Shown: positions 1-8,302, counted from the stretch's first letter. The stretch: DNA of 39,180 nt from Candidatus Bathyarchaeota archaeon (GCA_026015185.1 JAOZGX010000030.1:1-39180); one strand, 5' to 3'. The notes: a model not told the origin generated them from the sequence alone. Made by a program: numbers and translations.

Positions 1-405
1 TAATTCATATAGAATCCCAAGTATGAGACCATAAGCAATTTGAATTGATATGATACAAATTGTGTAGAAGATAAGTGGGGGCTCATATACTATCCAAAAA
101 GATATTGTACGAATATTGAAAATCAATACCAAAATTAAACCAAAAAAGAGACCCTTAGAAAAATGCTTTCCTGGAATTAAATCATAAACCTTTGAATAAA
201 ATGCACCAAGTGCAATTCCCCAAATAATGTTGATTGTGAGTTCAACCATAGTGATGTACATCATAGATGTTTCAGGTGGCGATGGTAAATCGTAATATGA
301 ACGCCCAGTATTGAAAAGAAATAAAACATTAATAATCGCAATAATTCCTGCAGTAATCCCCGCTATTAGTCCAGATACAGAACCAATTTTTAATGAATTA
401 GCCAT
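1..405 (-). CDS. Polytopic membrane protein, C-terminus cut off by the window edge
   Basis: This minus-strand reading frame begins with ATG at 405-403 and runs open for 135 codons to base 1, so the start is intact and the C-terminal end lies outside the window. The translation is strongly hydrophobic. I see about four membrane segments, near residues 5-28 (glycine- and isoleucine-rich), 48-68, 82-104 and 107-132, with short polar loops; the first loop holds a Y-Y-D-L-P-S-P-P stretch. I do not recognise a family. No ribosome binding site is obvious. A 54-nt repeat (441-494) begins 35 nt upstream of the start codon, and a second copy occupies the equivalent position upstream of the small membrane protein at 2044-2208, so the two genes may share control. 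Confidence 0.7.
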   Translation of the reverse strand, partial: MANSLKIGSVSGLIAGITAGIIAIINVLFLFNTGRSYYDLPSPPETSMMYITMVELTINIIWGIALGAFYSKVYDLIPGKHFSKGLFFGLILVLIFNIRTISFWIVYEPPLIFYTICIISIQIAYGLILGILYEL

Positions 406-440
406 TTCTAATATCGAACATAAGTTTAGTTCTTTTTTCT

Positions 441-494
441 AATTAAGAATTAGTATCTGAAGCTTCCAGGATGAGGAGTGGGATTTCAGCACAT
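441..494. repeat. 54-nt direct repeat, copy 1 (upstream of the membrane gene at 1-405)
   Basis: The stretch matches 2247-2300 in the same orientation at about 46 of 54 positions without gaps. Exact shared blocks are AATTAAGAATTA at the left end, AAGCTTCCAGGATGA (460-474) in the middle and GAGTGGGATT just after it. It ends 36 nt before the 3' end of the mtrA-like gene and lies upstream of the membrane protein at 1-405. Read on the minus strand, the AT-rich block is proximal to that gene and could carry the TATA element, leaving the GC-richer part just upstream of it. Confidence 0.7.
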
Positions 495-529
495 ATTTAC
501 CATTAAAAATTGCAGGCATTGGATTATTT

Positions 530-1243
530 CTAACGTGTACGCTTCCGCTCCATCTCTTTTTTATATCTGAGTGCAGCCATCTCCTTTATCTTATTCAACT
601 TTTCTGCATCCTCTTCAGAATGATGGGTCCAAGGTCTCTCGATTCGCCAAGTTATCTTCTGATATATTGGTGGTTCAGGGTAGGCTCCAAGATCATATAG
701 TCTGAATTTGAGAATCTGGGTGGGCGCTTCTTGTATACAAGCGTTAATTATCTTCTTGACTCTTTCGGGATCAATCCTAAGTTTTCTATCGTCCTCAATC
801 AATAGACTTACTAGCTTAACCTGTTTGCGGAAACGTTCTATGGCTTCATATGAGATATTGTAAAGGTATGGGGTTTGAGATATTGCCCCGATTATTGTTC
901 TTTTATCGTCAATACCATTCTCCATGAAAGCCTCGAAGGTCTGTCCAGGATGATGGCCCGCTGACTCAATCCCACAAAGGACTATATATCTAATATTAGG
1001 ATTGGCTACTATATTACAGATTATTTTCTCTATACCTAAATTCTCTGTTTGAAGAAAGCCAGCCAAGGCAGCTCCTGACTCGACTGAAACTTTAGCAAGC
1101 TCCTTTAGAAAATCAGGAATCTTTTCCTGGGCGGTGTGAAGTAGAATAACCACTCCTACAGGTGAATAGTCATTCCCTCTTAGGTACCCCCCATCCTCAG
1201 GAGGATACGCTTTCGGAGGTTTAACTTTCAGAAGCTTGTTCAA
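530..1243 (-). CDS. mtrA: MtrA-like corrinoid protein (soluble homologue of tetrahydromethanopterin S-methyltransferase subunit A)
   Basis: The 237-residue product resembles MtrA, the subunit of the methanogen methyltransferase that carries the cobamide. Family-typical stretches are G-V-V-I-L near residue 30, S-G-A-A-L-A-G near 56-62, the T-E-N-L-G-I-E-K segment at 66-73 and C-G-I-E-S-A-G-H-H-x-x-G-Q at 90-101, where the His after Gly corresponds to the conserved cobalt-liganding region, followed by N-G-I-D-D-x-R-x-I-I-G-A. Methanogen MtrA ends in a membrane anchor; this protein instead ends in a charged Lys/Arg/Glu helix with no hydrophobic segment, so it is probably cytoplasmic. No other mtr subunits are present nearby. 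It may shuttle methyl groups between methylated tetrahydropterin and another acceptor, possibly the MetE-like enzyme at 9420-10367. The start is a TTG at 1243 with a weak AAGGCG upstream. Confidence 0.8.
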   Translation of the reverse strand: MNKLLKVKPPKAYPPEDGGYLRGNDYSPVGVVILLHTAQEKIPDFLKELAKVSVESGAALAGFLQTENLGIEKIICNIVANPNIRYIVLCGIESAGHHPGQTFEAFMENGIDDKRTIIGAISQTPYLYNISYEAIERFRKQVKLVSLLIEDDRKLRIDPERVKKIINACIQEAPTQILKFRLYDLGAYPEPPIYQKITWRIERPWTHHSEEDAEKLNKIKEMAALRYKKEMERKRTR

Positions 1244-1264
1244 ATTGCTTCGCCTTTTTTAATA

Positions 1265-1384
1265 TTAATCGTACCTGTTTTTTCTAATTAGAATCTTGTT
1301 ATTTACCGTCTGCACCATTTCCCATCTGTTGTTTAGATAGTCTTGAATTTTTGCTGGTAGAAATATACTGGAAGCGAAATTCAT
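1265..1384 (-). CDS. Possible 39-residue protein of unknown function
   Basis: A small minus-strand frame starts at ATG 1384-1382 and stops at 1267-1265, 21 nt before the TTG of the mtrA-like gene and on the same strand. The peptide looks protein-like (a short hydrophobic start, then a Tyr/Trp/Asn-containing amphipathic middle and a basic end with K-I-L-I-R-K-N-R-Y-D). There is no good ribosome binding site, but an AT-rich TATA-like stretch lies about 45 nt upstream. It could equally be a chance frame or the remnant of a longer gene. I cannot assign a function. Confidence 0.3.
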   Translation of the reverse strand: MNFASSIFLPAKIQDYLNNRWEMVQTVNNKILIRKNRYD

Positions 1385-1444
1385 GTTTTGAAAGGGGGTT
1401 ACGATTCTACGTTTGCATTCTGTTATATTTTTCTTATTAATTAC

Positions 1445-1957
1445 TTACCAATGGTCATACTTGGCTATCATATCCATCGGAAGACGATTTTTCTCTACTG
1501 GTGATGGATCAGATGGATATCCTAACGGCATAAGTTCAACAACACGTATTTCTTTAGGAATGCCAAGGATTTCCTTTACTTTATGTTCATCAAATGCACC
1601 AATCCAACAAGTACCCAAACCTAATTCAACTGCCGCTAACGATATGTGATCCAGTGCTATGGCCACGTCTATTGGGTAGGAGAGTTGCCCACACCTCATA
1701 ATACGCACGTCTGTTTCAGCACAAGCAACGACAATAACAGGTGCTTCTCCAACAAAGGTTTGTCCATCCGCAGCCTCAGCAATTCTCTGTCTTATTGCAG
1801 GATCTCGAACAATAACAAATCTCCACTCCTGACGGTTTGCTGCCGAAGGTGCACGTCTCCCAGCATTTAGGATAGCATTCAACTTATCATCCTCCACAGG
1901 TTTAACCAAATAACTGCGTACACTTTTTCTGGTTTTTATAGCGTCTAAAACATCCAT
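1445..1957 (-). CDS. Nitroreductase-family FMN oxidoreductase
   Basis: The 170-residue protein has the compact nitroreductase fold pattern. It begins with an I-K-T-R-K-S-V-R-S-Y signature at residues 7-16 that contacts the FMN phosphate, followed by A-G-R-R-A-P-S-A-A-N-R-Q-E-W-R-F at 32-47, and later L-G-L-G-T-C-W-I-G-A (about 112-121) and the G-Y-P motif near the C-terminus. These are the usual flavin-binding elements of this NAD(P)H-dependent family, which acts as a homodimer in the cytoplasm. The length is at the short end for the family, without inserted helices. The physiological substrate cannot be told from sequence; relatives reduce quinones, nitro compounds or flavins. It lies between the small membrane gene at 2044-2208 and the mtrA-like gene, all on the minus strand. 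Confidence 0.9.
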   Translation of the reverse strand: MDVLDAIKTRKSVRSYLVKPVEDDKLNAILNAGRRAPSAANRQEWRFVIVRDPAIRQRIAEAADGQTFVGEAPVIVVACAETDVRIMRCGQLSYPIDVAIALDHISLAAVELGLGTCWIGAFDEHKVKEILGIPKEIRVVELMPLGYPSDPSPVEKNRLPMDMIAKYDHW

Positions 1958-2043
1958 GGGAAAATACCTTCTATGAAAACAGTTTTGTCACTTTCTTGGC
2001 ATCTTAAGTCTTTCTATAGCAATCATTGCGTAAGGCGTGTTCG

Positions 2044-2208
2044 CTATTTCTTTTTGGCTTTGTATGAAAATATAGCCATGGAACATAGAGATATGATTAG
2101 TATAATCGCTCCTAAGATAGTAATAGTCCTTCCAGAGAATTCACTTCCTAATAATAATCCGAGTCCAATACCACCAAATATACCTATTGTCAAACCAGAT
2201 TTAGTCAT
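2044..2208 (-). CDS. Small two-span membrane protein (54 residues)
   Basis: The frame begins at ATG 2208-2206 and encodes a 54-residue protein with two hydrophobic segments, roughly residues 5-22 (glycine-rich) and 27-46, and a basic tail ending A-K-K-K. An upstream extension of the open frame crosses the 54-nt repeat and lacks protein-like composition, so I take the internal ATG. The repeat copy at 2247-2300 starts 38 nt upstream of the start, the same arrangement as for the membrane protein at 1-405. No family is recognised; such small basic-tailed proteins often sit in the membrane as regulators or subunits, but there is no direct evidence here. Confidence 0.55.
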   Translation of the reverse strand: MTKSGLTIGIFGGIGLGLLLGSEFSGRTITILGAIILIISLCSMAIFSYKAKKK

Positions 2209-2246
2209 TTTCTTAAACCAATGAATATGTATAGTCAGTATGTTAT

Positions 2247-2300
2247 AATTAAGAATTAATAGTGAAAGCTTCCAGGATGAAGAGTGGGATTCCCGCACAT
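2247..2300. repeat. 54-nt direct repeat, copy 2 (upstream of the small membrane gene at 2044-2208)
   Basis: This is the second copy of the element at 441-494, about 85% identical by eye over 54 nt. The shared core AAGCTTCCAGGATGA is at 2266-2280. Differences cluster just left of the core (five of eight). It lies in the 149-nt gap between the AOR gene (ending 2358) and the small membrane gene, upstream of the latter. I found no third copy in the window. Confidence 0.7.
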
Positions 2301-2357
2301 GGAGTATGTATTTAATTCCAAATAACCTATTATGTCTATAGTCAAATAGAACGTGTG

Positions 2358-4163
2358 TTATAATTCCTTTATCACATAATCTAAACCTAAATTTTCTAAA
2401 ATGCTTTGCTTTGGAATACCGTCTTTTGTCCATCCTCTTTTTTCATAATACCAATCCAACATGGTATTGTACTTATCATAATCCAGGGTGGATTCCTTAA
2501 ACTCTCCTTCGGAAGTAGGTTCTTTGAACCATCTCGCCGGAGGTATATCCATGTTTCTGTTCCATTTTTTATGTTCTCTGACCCAAGAACTTCTTATTAA
2601 TGTGTAAATCCTATCTGCTATCGTATACAAATCAGATAAGTCAAAATCAAATCCAGTAGCCGCTTTCAATAATTTTGGATACCAATCCAATTCAAGATTT
2701 ATTTCAACCCACGGAAATCTGCATGTCACCAAGCTTTCAAAAATCCCGCCTCTAACTCTTTGCTGCTCTATTAATTTGTCAACTTTCTCCTCAGAATATT
2801 CTTTCCTGCCTTCAGTGACCTCCCAGGCTATTATCCACGCATCTTTATGATGAGCTCCAATTGGAGATGTTCCATATGCTAAAGCCATACCTGGGGTAGA
2901 ATGACAATCATAAGCTGAAATTTCAAGCCCTTTGACATGCATTGCCCATGGAGCCGTATCTGCTCCCAATTTTTGGGACATAAGCCTTACTCCTTGCGCC
3001 AAGAAATCGCCTAAACCTGTTCTATTTGCTATTTGGAGGAGTAAATCCTTTATTTTATCAAAATCTCCCCACTCTATTTTGTCTTCTATAATTCCTTTAG
3101 AGGAACATTCTATGATGAAACCTATTGTATTGCCAGAAGATATTGTATCTATTCCGAGATCGTCTGCCATTCTTGTCAAATAGGATACTTGCTTTAGATC
3201 ATCAATTCCAATATTGGATCCAAGCATTGCTACGTTCTCATAATCAAGCTCTGCACTCCCATTTTGGCAATCTTTTACTATGTTGCCACAGATCATATTG
3301 CAATATGGGCAACCTCTCTGGGTTTCCTTGATGCTTTCCATAATATCTCCGCCTATTTTATCGGCTCCATCAAAAAACCCTTCTTTAAAGTTATAGGCTG
3401 GTAAAACATTGTGTTCTTGACTCCATTCTATTGTCATCATTGTACCTTGTCTCATCCAGAATTCATAATTAGGTTTGTTTCGGATAGTGTCGTAAGCTTC
3501 TTTTCCAATATCCCGTAAATCTTTTTCTTTATTTACAGGAATATCTTTATCTCCCTCTATAACAATCGCCTTTAGATTTTTTGATCCCATAACTGCCCCC
3601 ATTCCGGTTCTACCACCGGAACGACCGTTTTGAGATGTTACAGTTGAGAATAAGACCTTATTTTCGCCTGCCGGACCGATCTGTAGTATTCCTGCATTTT
3701 TGTTATAGTGCTCTCTTAGTGTTTTTTCTACTTCGAATGTACCAAGGCCCCAAAGTTCTCGGGCATCTAATATCTCGACTTTGTCATTTTTAATGTGAAC
3801 ATAACATGGTTTATCATGTTTTCCTTCAATAATAAGGAAGTCAAATCCTGCTTTTCTTAAATTAACAGCTGCCCAGCTACCTAAATTTCCATCACCATAA
3901 GCACCTGTTATTGGACTTTTTGATGCTACTAGAAATTTACCACTACTCGGCAAAGGTAATCCAGTTAAAGGACCTGTAGAAAATATCAGTTTATTTTCAG
4001 GGGATAGGGGATTAACTTCAGGTTTTATTTCATCCCAAAAAATTTTAGCAGCAAAACCTCTTCCTCCAAGGAATGCTTTTGCCATTTCACCGTCATATTT
4101 ATCGACTATGAATTTGTTCTTGGATAGATTAAGTCGCAAAAATTTTTGAATCCAGCCTTGCAT
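2358..4163 (-). CDS. Aldehyde ferredoxin oxidoreductase (AOR) family tungsten enzyme
   Basis: The 601-residue protein matches the AOR family over its full length (family about 605). The N-terminal half has the F-L-G-G-R-G-F-A-A-K segment at 31-40, the G-P-L-T-G and S-K-S-P-I-T-G pterin-binding stretches (64-87), and R-x-G-G-R-T-G-M-G-A-V-M-G-S-K-N-L-K-A at about 181-199. The [4Fe-4S] ligands are C285, C288 and C292, with the fourth in S-L-V-T-C-R-F near the C-terminal third. The active-site His region appears as Y-G-T-S-P-I-G-A-H-H-K-D. AOR enzymes oxidise aldehydes or reduce acids at a bis-pterin tungsten centre, exchanging electrons with ferredoxin in the cytoplasm. The substrate is unknown. 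There is no MoaD or ferredoxin gene beside it, unlike the second AOR at 17675-19540, so it may rely on general ferredoxins. The start ATG at 4163 fits the family N-terminus. Confidence 0.92.
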   Translation of the reverse strand: MQGWIQKFLRLNLSKNKFIVDKYDGEMAKAFLGGRGFAAKIFWDEIKPEVNPLSPENKLIFSTGPLTGLPLPSSGKFLVASKSPITGAYGDGNLGSWAAVNLRKAGFDFLIIEGKHDKPCYVHIKNDKVEILDARELWGLGTFEVEKTLREHYNKNAGILQIGPAGENKVLFSTVTSQNGRSGGRTGMGAVMGSKNLKAIVIEGDKDIPVNKEKDLRDIGKEAYDTIRNKPNYEFWMRQGTMMTIEWSQEHNVLPAYNFKEGFFDGADKIGGDIMESIKETQRGCPYCNMICGNIVKDCQNGSAELDYENVAMLGSNIGIDDLKQVSYLTRMADDLGIDTISSGNTIGFIIECSSKGIIEDKIEWGDFDKIKDLLLQIANRTGLGDFLAQGVRLMSQKLGADTAPWAMHVKGLEISAYDCHSTPGMALAYGTSPIGAHHKDAWIIAWEVTEGRKEYSEEKVDKLIEQQRVRGGIFESLVTCRFPWVEINLELDWYPKLLKAATGFDFDLSDLYTIADRIYTLIRSSWVREHKKWNRNMDIPPARWFKEPTSEGEFKESTLDYDKYNTMLDWYYEKRGWTKDGIPKQSILENLGLDYVIKEL

Positions 4164-4346
4164 TTTACCATTTCCGTACCGAATTCTATGTTCTTAGGGA
4201 CCTTTATTTCTTAAATTGAATGTAATAAGCTTTGTTAAATTTCAAATAATATTGGTGATTAACTGGAAGCTAACTTTAATTTAGTAAAAAAAAGAATAAT
4301 TAAAGTTTTTATTTATTAATTACTTAATTAGTAGCTTGTGTTAGCA

Positions 4347-4673
4347 ATGGGTGGACAAAAGAAAAGGAACATCTCACAAATGGATAAAGCCCAACAAATA
4401 CAAGAGAAAAAAAGAGATGAAGATAAAAAAACAAAAACACGTAAACCAGTTACAGATGTTAAACAGCGAGGAGTCGATCTGCCTAATCTAAACGATGAGA
4501 AGTTAATATCAGAAATAAAAAAATTGAAAGTTTTAACTCCTTATGCAGTATCGTCCCAATTTAATGTAAAGATTAGTCTTGCAAAAGATTTGTTAAAGGA
4601 ACTCGAGAATAAGAACATAATAAAGTTCGTTGAAGGAAACTCTAGAATTAGAATATATCAAGTAGCCGCTTAA
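4347..4673 (+). CDS. rps25e: Small ribosomal subunit protein S25e
   Basis: The 108-residue protein has a long basic, Lys-rich N-terminus (about residues 1-45) and a C-terminal winged-helix-like domain with I-K-K-L-K-V-L-T-P-Y-A-V-S-S-Q-F, the L-A-K-D-L-L-K-E-L-E helix and a final I-R-I-Y-Q-V strand, which together are the S25e signature. S25e is part of the 30S head in TACK and Asgard archaea and eukaryotes. I use ATG 4347 rather than the GTG at 4338 because it gives M-G-G-x-K-K, the usual beginning. There is no clear ribosome binding site, and the AT-rich upstream stretch would suit leaderless transcription. The stop codon overlaps the stop codon of the convergent gene at 4670-5047. Confidence 0.93.
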   Translation: MGGQKKRNISQMDKAQQIQEKKRDEDKKTKTRKPVTDVKQRGVDLPNLNDEKLISEIKKLKVLTPYAVSSQFNVKISLAKDLLKELENKNIIKFVEGNSRIRIYQVAA

Positions 4674-5047
4674 CCTTTCATTACAATCTTTATCCTTTTA
4701 CCGATTTTAATATTCTCGAAGATCTCTAAATTATCTGTAATATGCCCGATAAGATTCATTGGGCTATATGGTTTTGAAGATCCATAGAAAACACATATTG
4801 CCGATCCTAATGGCCAATAAGTAATTTCGCCTTTATTAATATCGGATTTTGCCTTCTCCTTTCCTAGTTTCAATCGAGTCGGGAAATATATACTTGCATT
4901 TGATTTAGAGACAATGCCATCAATAGGCATGGCATTTAAAATATTTTCCACAGTTCTTGGAGCAGAAAATCTAATTAATTCTCCATCAGCACTTCCAAAA
5001 TCTTCTATATCAAACTTAATTCTTATTTTTGAAAGTTCTTCTATCAT
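4670..5047 (-). CDS. Cyclophilin-like fold protein (COG2164 / DUF369 type)
   Basis: The 125-residue protein has the features of the archaeal cyclophilin-like beta-barrel family: an early I-R-I-K-F strand, the S-A-P-R-T-V-E-N-I-L-N-A-M-P helix (residues about 27-40 counted from the ATG), then G-E-I-T-Y-W-P-L-G-S-A-I-C-V-F-Y-G and a Y-S-P-M-N-L-I-G-H-I turn. Proteins of this type resemble cyclophilin in fold but their isomerase activity is unproven, and the function is unknown. A GTG nine bases upstream (5056) is an alternative start; I prefer ATG 5047. The gene is convergent with S25e, overlapping it by four bases at the stop codons, and it is followed after about 65 nt of AT-rich sequence by the aminotransferase gene on the other side. 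Confidence 0.75.
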   Translation of the reverse strand: MIEELSKIRIKFDIEDFGSADGELIRFSAPRTVENILNAMPIDGIVSKSNASIYFPTRLKLGKEKAKSDINKGEITYWPLGSAICVFYGSSKPYSPMNLIGHITDNLEIFENIKIGKRIKIVMKG

Positions 5048-5112
5048 GAAAACCACAATTCGATGAAATCTAAAGATATTACTTGATTATTCATTACTCA
5101 TTGAATGTGAAT

Positions 5113-6222
5113 CTATATTATTCTTTTTAGATTGTCGCTGATATAATCAATATCTTCAAGATTTACTCCAGGATGAATTGGGAGAGAAAAAATTTCTCTA
5201 GCTATCCTTTCGCATTCGGGTAATGGATCACTAATATATTTTTGATATAGCGGTAACATATGCACGGGGACTTCATAATAAATGGTTGCACCTATCCTTT
5301 TATCATGAAGTTTTTGCAATATTTTGTACCTTCTACGTGCATATTTTCCATGCAATCTTACTGTATAGAGATACCAAGCATGCTTCCGATTTTCATACTC
5401 AGTTGGTAATATCAATTTATCAAATGAAGATAATTCCTCAGACAATTTTTTCGCATTTTTTTTACGCTTCTTTAGAAATTCTGGTAATTTCTGAATCTGA
5501 CATAATCCTATCGCAGCAGCAACCTCTGTCATTCTATAATTATGACCAACTCTGGTTACCCAATAGGGCCTTTCTTCACCGTGGATTCTAATGGTTCGTA
5601 ATACATCCGCATAAGTCTCATCATTAGTGGTTATCATGCCACCTTCGCCTGTAGTCATGTTCTTGCCTCCATAAAAACTAAAACAAGTCATGTCACCGAT
5701 GGAACCAATCTTGACATCATTATAAGAGGCTCCATGAGCTTGGGCCGCATCTTCTATTACAATCATATCTTCTTTTCGAGCGATTTCTAAAATTGGATCC
5801 ATATCAACAGGCAGACCATAAAGATGTACTGGTAAAATAGCTCTAGCTCTTTCTGTTATTACTTCATTAACTGTTTCAGCATTCATACAGTATGTTTCAG
5901 GATCGATGTCTGTAAAAATCGGTTTGGCTCCAGTTAGTAGAATGGAAGTAGCTGTTGCGGAAAAAGTAAATGATGGGATTATCACATCATCTCCAGGTCC
6001 AATACCTGCAGCTAATAATGCGGCATGAAGGGCAGAAGTCCCACTATTTACAGCGATAGCGTATTTTGAACCTACTAATTTGGCGAATTTTCTCTCAAAT
6101 TCCAAAACATTTGGTCCAAAACCACTTCTTTCAGTCAATTTACCACTTTTTAAAACAGCTGTAACCGCCTCAATCTCTTCTTCTCCGATCATCGGTTCAT
6201 TAATTTTTATCAGATCTCTCAT
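5113..6222 (-). CDS. DegT/DnrJ/EryC1/StrS-family PLP-dependent aminotransferase
   Basis: The 369-residue protein is a full-length member of the sugar-aminotransferase family. It shows the N-terminal G-x-x-E-I-E-A-V-x-x-V-L-K-S-G-K, the Y-A-I-A-V-N-S-G-T-S-A-L-H-A-A-L cofactor-binding stretch, P-S-F-T-F-S-A-T-A, V-I-E-D-A-A-Q-A-H-G (the Asp that contacts the pyridine nitrogen) and S-F-Y-G-G-K-N-M-T-T-G-E-G-G, whose Lys forms the Schiff base with PLP. Family members convert keto-sugar nucleotides to amino sugars for glycans or antibiotics. No sugar-nucleotide genes are adjacent, so the substrate is open; surface-glycan or N-glycan synthesis is the likeliest setting. I chose ATG 6222 over ATG 6264 because the extra 14 residues are unlike the family and a GAGG lies upstream of 6222. 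It is divergent from the thermosome gene. Confidence 0.9.
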   Translation of the reverse strand: MRDLIKINEPMIGEEEIEAVTAVLKSGKLTERSGFGPNVLEFERKFAKLVGSKYAIAVNSGTSALHAALLAAGIGPGDDVIIPSFTFSATATSILLTGAKPIFTDIDPETYCMNAETVNEVITERARAILPVHLYGLPVDMDPILEIARKEDMIVIEDAAQAHGASYNDVKIGSIGDMTCFSFYGGKNMTTGEGGMITTNDETYADVLRTIRIHGEERPYWVTRVGHNYRMTEVAAAIGLCQIQKLPEFLKKRKKNAKKLSEELSSFDKLILPTEYENRKHAWYLYTVRLHGKYARRRYKILQKLHDKRIGATIYYEVPVHMLPLYQKYISDPLPECERIAREIFSLPIHPGVNLEDIDYISDNLKRII

Positions 6223-6393
6223 ACTATCAATTATCCTCAAGATTAAGCATAAGTATTGTATCATCGAATTATATCTTTTTTATCGATTTTGTTAAAAAGC
6301 ATTTCTTGTTTAGTTATTACTGTTCTTTATAGCAAAATTTATTACCGCCTCCTTTGATTCTTGGTTAATCGCATTTGGAGGTTAAACTTAAAC

Positions 6394-8046
6394 TTGCAGA
6401 AAAACAGCTCCGCGAGCATACCTGTGGCTATTTTAAAGGATGGTGATAGAAAATCCAAAGGAAAAAACGCTCTATATTCGAATATTATGGCAGCAACAAT
6501 TCTAGGGCAGGCAATGAAGAGTTCGCTAGGACCTAATGGTCTTGATAAAATGCTTGTAGATGCTATAGGAAATTCCACAGTGACAAATGATGGAGCTACC
6601 CTGCTTAAACGCATGGAGGTACAACATCCAATAGGCAAAATGCTTGTAGAAATTGCAAAAACCCAAGACGAGATGGTGGGGGATGGAACTACAACTGTTG
6701 TTATTTTAGCAGGGGAATTCTTAAAAGAGGCTAGAGAACTTTTAGATAAAAGAATTCACCCATCCATTATAATGAATGGTTATCAAATAGCCTGTGAAAA
6801 GGCACAAGAAATTTTGAAAGAAATTGCACTAAAAATAGATCTAAAAGATAAAACTGTATTAAGAAAGGTTGCACAAGTTGCGATATCTACGAAAATGTTG
6901 GCTGAGCACAAAGGTATATTGGTCGAACTTATTCTAAGTGCGGTTTTACAGGTAACAAGAAAAACACCAAAAGGATACGATATAGATCTTGACGACATTA
7001 GCATTCAAAGAAAACCTGGTGGTTCGCTTGATGAAACGACCTTGGTTAATGGTGTGATAATAGATAAAGAAATTGCACATGTGGCGATGCCTCGAAGAGT
7101 TGACAATACTAAAATCGCATTAATTGTTTTACCTTTTGAAATAAAAAAAACAACAATCGATTCTAAGATAAACATACAAAATCCAGATCAGTTGAAGACG
7201 TTTACTGTAGAAGAAGAGAATATGTTAAAAAAGATGGTGGGCAAGCTTCACGATGAAGGAGCAAATGTATTATTTTGCCAAAGAGAAATAAGTGAGAAAG
7301 CTCAAAAAATGTTAGCAAATGAAAATATACTCGCTGTGAAAAGAGTAAAGGTAGCAGATATGGAAAGGATAGCTAAGGCTACTGGTGGTAAAATAATAAT
7401 TACGATTGATGAACTTGAAATCAAGGATCTTGGCTCAGCAAAATCGGTTAAGGAAAGAAAATTCGGCAAAGATAAGTTAATACTAGTTGAAGGTTGTAAG
7501 AATCCCAAAGCGGTGACAATTTTTATTCGTGGAGGAACCAATAAAGTAATTGATGAAGCAAGAAGATCGATTCTTGATGGACTTCATGTTTTAAAAGATG
7601 TAATTAATGAACCATTGGTTCTTGGCGGCGGTGGCGCATCTGAACTGGAAGTCTCAAAAAGATTAATAGCCTTAGCTGAGAAAACAAAAGGAAAAGAACA
7701 GTTAGCTATTAAATCATTTGCTAAAGCTTTGGAATCTATACCTACCACTTTGGTTGAGAACGCAGGCCATCGGTCTATAGATATTTTGACTAAATTGCGT
7801 TCAGATCACAAAAGAGATAATATTTGGAGCGGAGTATCACCATTAGACGGTAAAGTAATTGATACTTATGAAAATGGAGTGCTTGAACCTTTAATTATTA
7901 AAACTCAAGCAATTAGTTCAGCAAGTGAAGCTGCACAAATAATTTTAAAAATAGATGATGTAATAGCTAGCAGTAAATCCGAAATTGGAGATACGCAAGC
8001 TAAAGATCAAGAGGAAAACACAAGTGAAGAAGAAAAAGAAATCTAA
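6394..8046 (+). CDS. thsA: Thermosome subunit (group II chaperonin)
   Basis: The product of about 550 residues is a full-length archaeal chaperonin subunit, forming eight- or nine-membered double rings that fold proteins using ATP. Clear motifs are S-S-L-G-P-x-G-L-D-K-M-L-V-D and [10 protein letters not shown] in the N-terminal equatorial domain, G-D-G-T-T-T-V-V-I for phosphate and Mg binding, and [11 protein letters not shown] in the C-terminal equatorial domain. The protein ends in a Glu/Lys-rich acidic tail. I place the start at TTG 6394 behind GGAGGT (6377-6382); the frame stays open upstream to TTG 6361, but that would put the ribosome binding site inside the gene. The last 23 bases overlap rpoK. 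The Gly-Gly-Met tail repeats of bacterial GroEL are absent, as expected for this group. Confidence 0.95.
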   Translation: MQKNSSASIPVAILKDGDRKSKGKNALYSNIMAATILGQAMKSSLGPNGLDKMLVDAIGNSTVTNDGATLLKRMEVQHPIGKMLVEIAKTQDEMVGDGTTTVVILAGEFLKEARELLDKRIHPSIIMNGYQIACEKAQEILKEIALKIDLKDKTVLRKVAQVAISTKMLAEHKGILVELILSAVLQVTRKTPKGYDIDLDDISIQRKPGGSLDETTLVNGVIIDKEIAHVAMPRRVDNTKIALIVLPFEIKKTTIDSKINIQNPDQLKTFTVEEENMLKKMVGKLHDEGANVLFCQREISEKAQKMLANENILAVKRVKVADMERIAKATGGKIIITIDELEIKDLGSAKSVKERKFGKDKLILVEGCKNPKAVTIFIRGGTNKVIDEARRSILDGLHVLKDVINEPLVLGGGGASELEVSKRLIALAEKTKGKEQLAIKSFAKALESIPTTLVENAGHRSIDILTKLRSDHKRDNIWSGVSPLDGKVIDTYENGVLEPLIIKTQAISSASEAAQIILKIDDVIASSKSEIGDTQAKDQEENTSEEEKEI

Positions 8047-8302
8047 TGAAGGGACAGTCTCAATTGGACCCAGGAAACTAACTAGATTTGAGAAGGCCAA
8101 AGTCATCAGTGCTAGAGCGCTTCAAATAGCCATGGGAGCGCCAGTATTGATTAATATTTCTGAAAGTGAAGATTCGCCAATTGAAATAGCCTTAATTGAA
8201 TTAAAAGAAGGAATTCTTCCAATTAGTATTAGAAGAAGTTTGCCTGATGGCGCTAGTCAAAATATACCATTAAAATACTTATTGGAAAATGAATTAGACT
8301 AA
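8024..8302 (+). CDS. rpoK: DNA-directed RNA polymerase subunit K (Rpo6)
   Basis: The 92-residue protein contains [22 protein letters not shown], the near-invariant core of the archaeal K / bacterial omega / eukaryotic Rpb6 family, followed by the [16 protein letters not shown] segment. The subunit binds the largest polymerase subunits and assists assembly. I use GTG 8024, which sits inside the 3' end of the thermosome gene with GAGGA at 8010-8014 in front; a longer frame from ATG 7985 would only add a Lys-rich translation of thermosome codons. The N-terminus is a run of lysines. The 23-base overlap suggests translational coupling with the chaperonin. Confidence 0.93.
   Translation: MKKKKKSNEGTVSIGPRKLTRFEKAKVISARALQIAMGAPVLINISESEDSPIEIALIELKEGILPISIRRSLPDGASQNIPLKYLLENELD

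Noticed and set aside
2256-2300. A 14-codon frame on the minus strand inside repeat copy 2 (M-C-G-N-P-T...), considered as the 3' end of a transposase
   Set aside because: In repeat copy 1 the same frame has a stop at the third codon, and no transposase body or terminal inverted repeats flank either copy.
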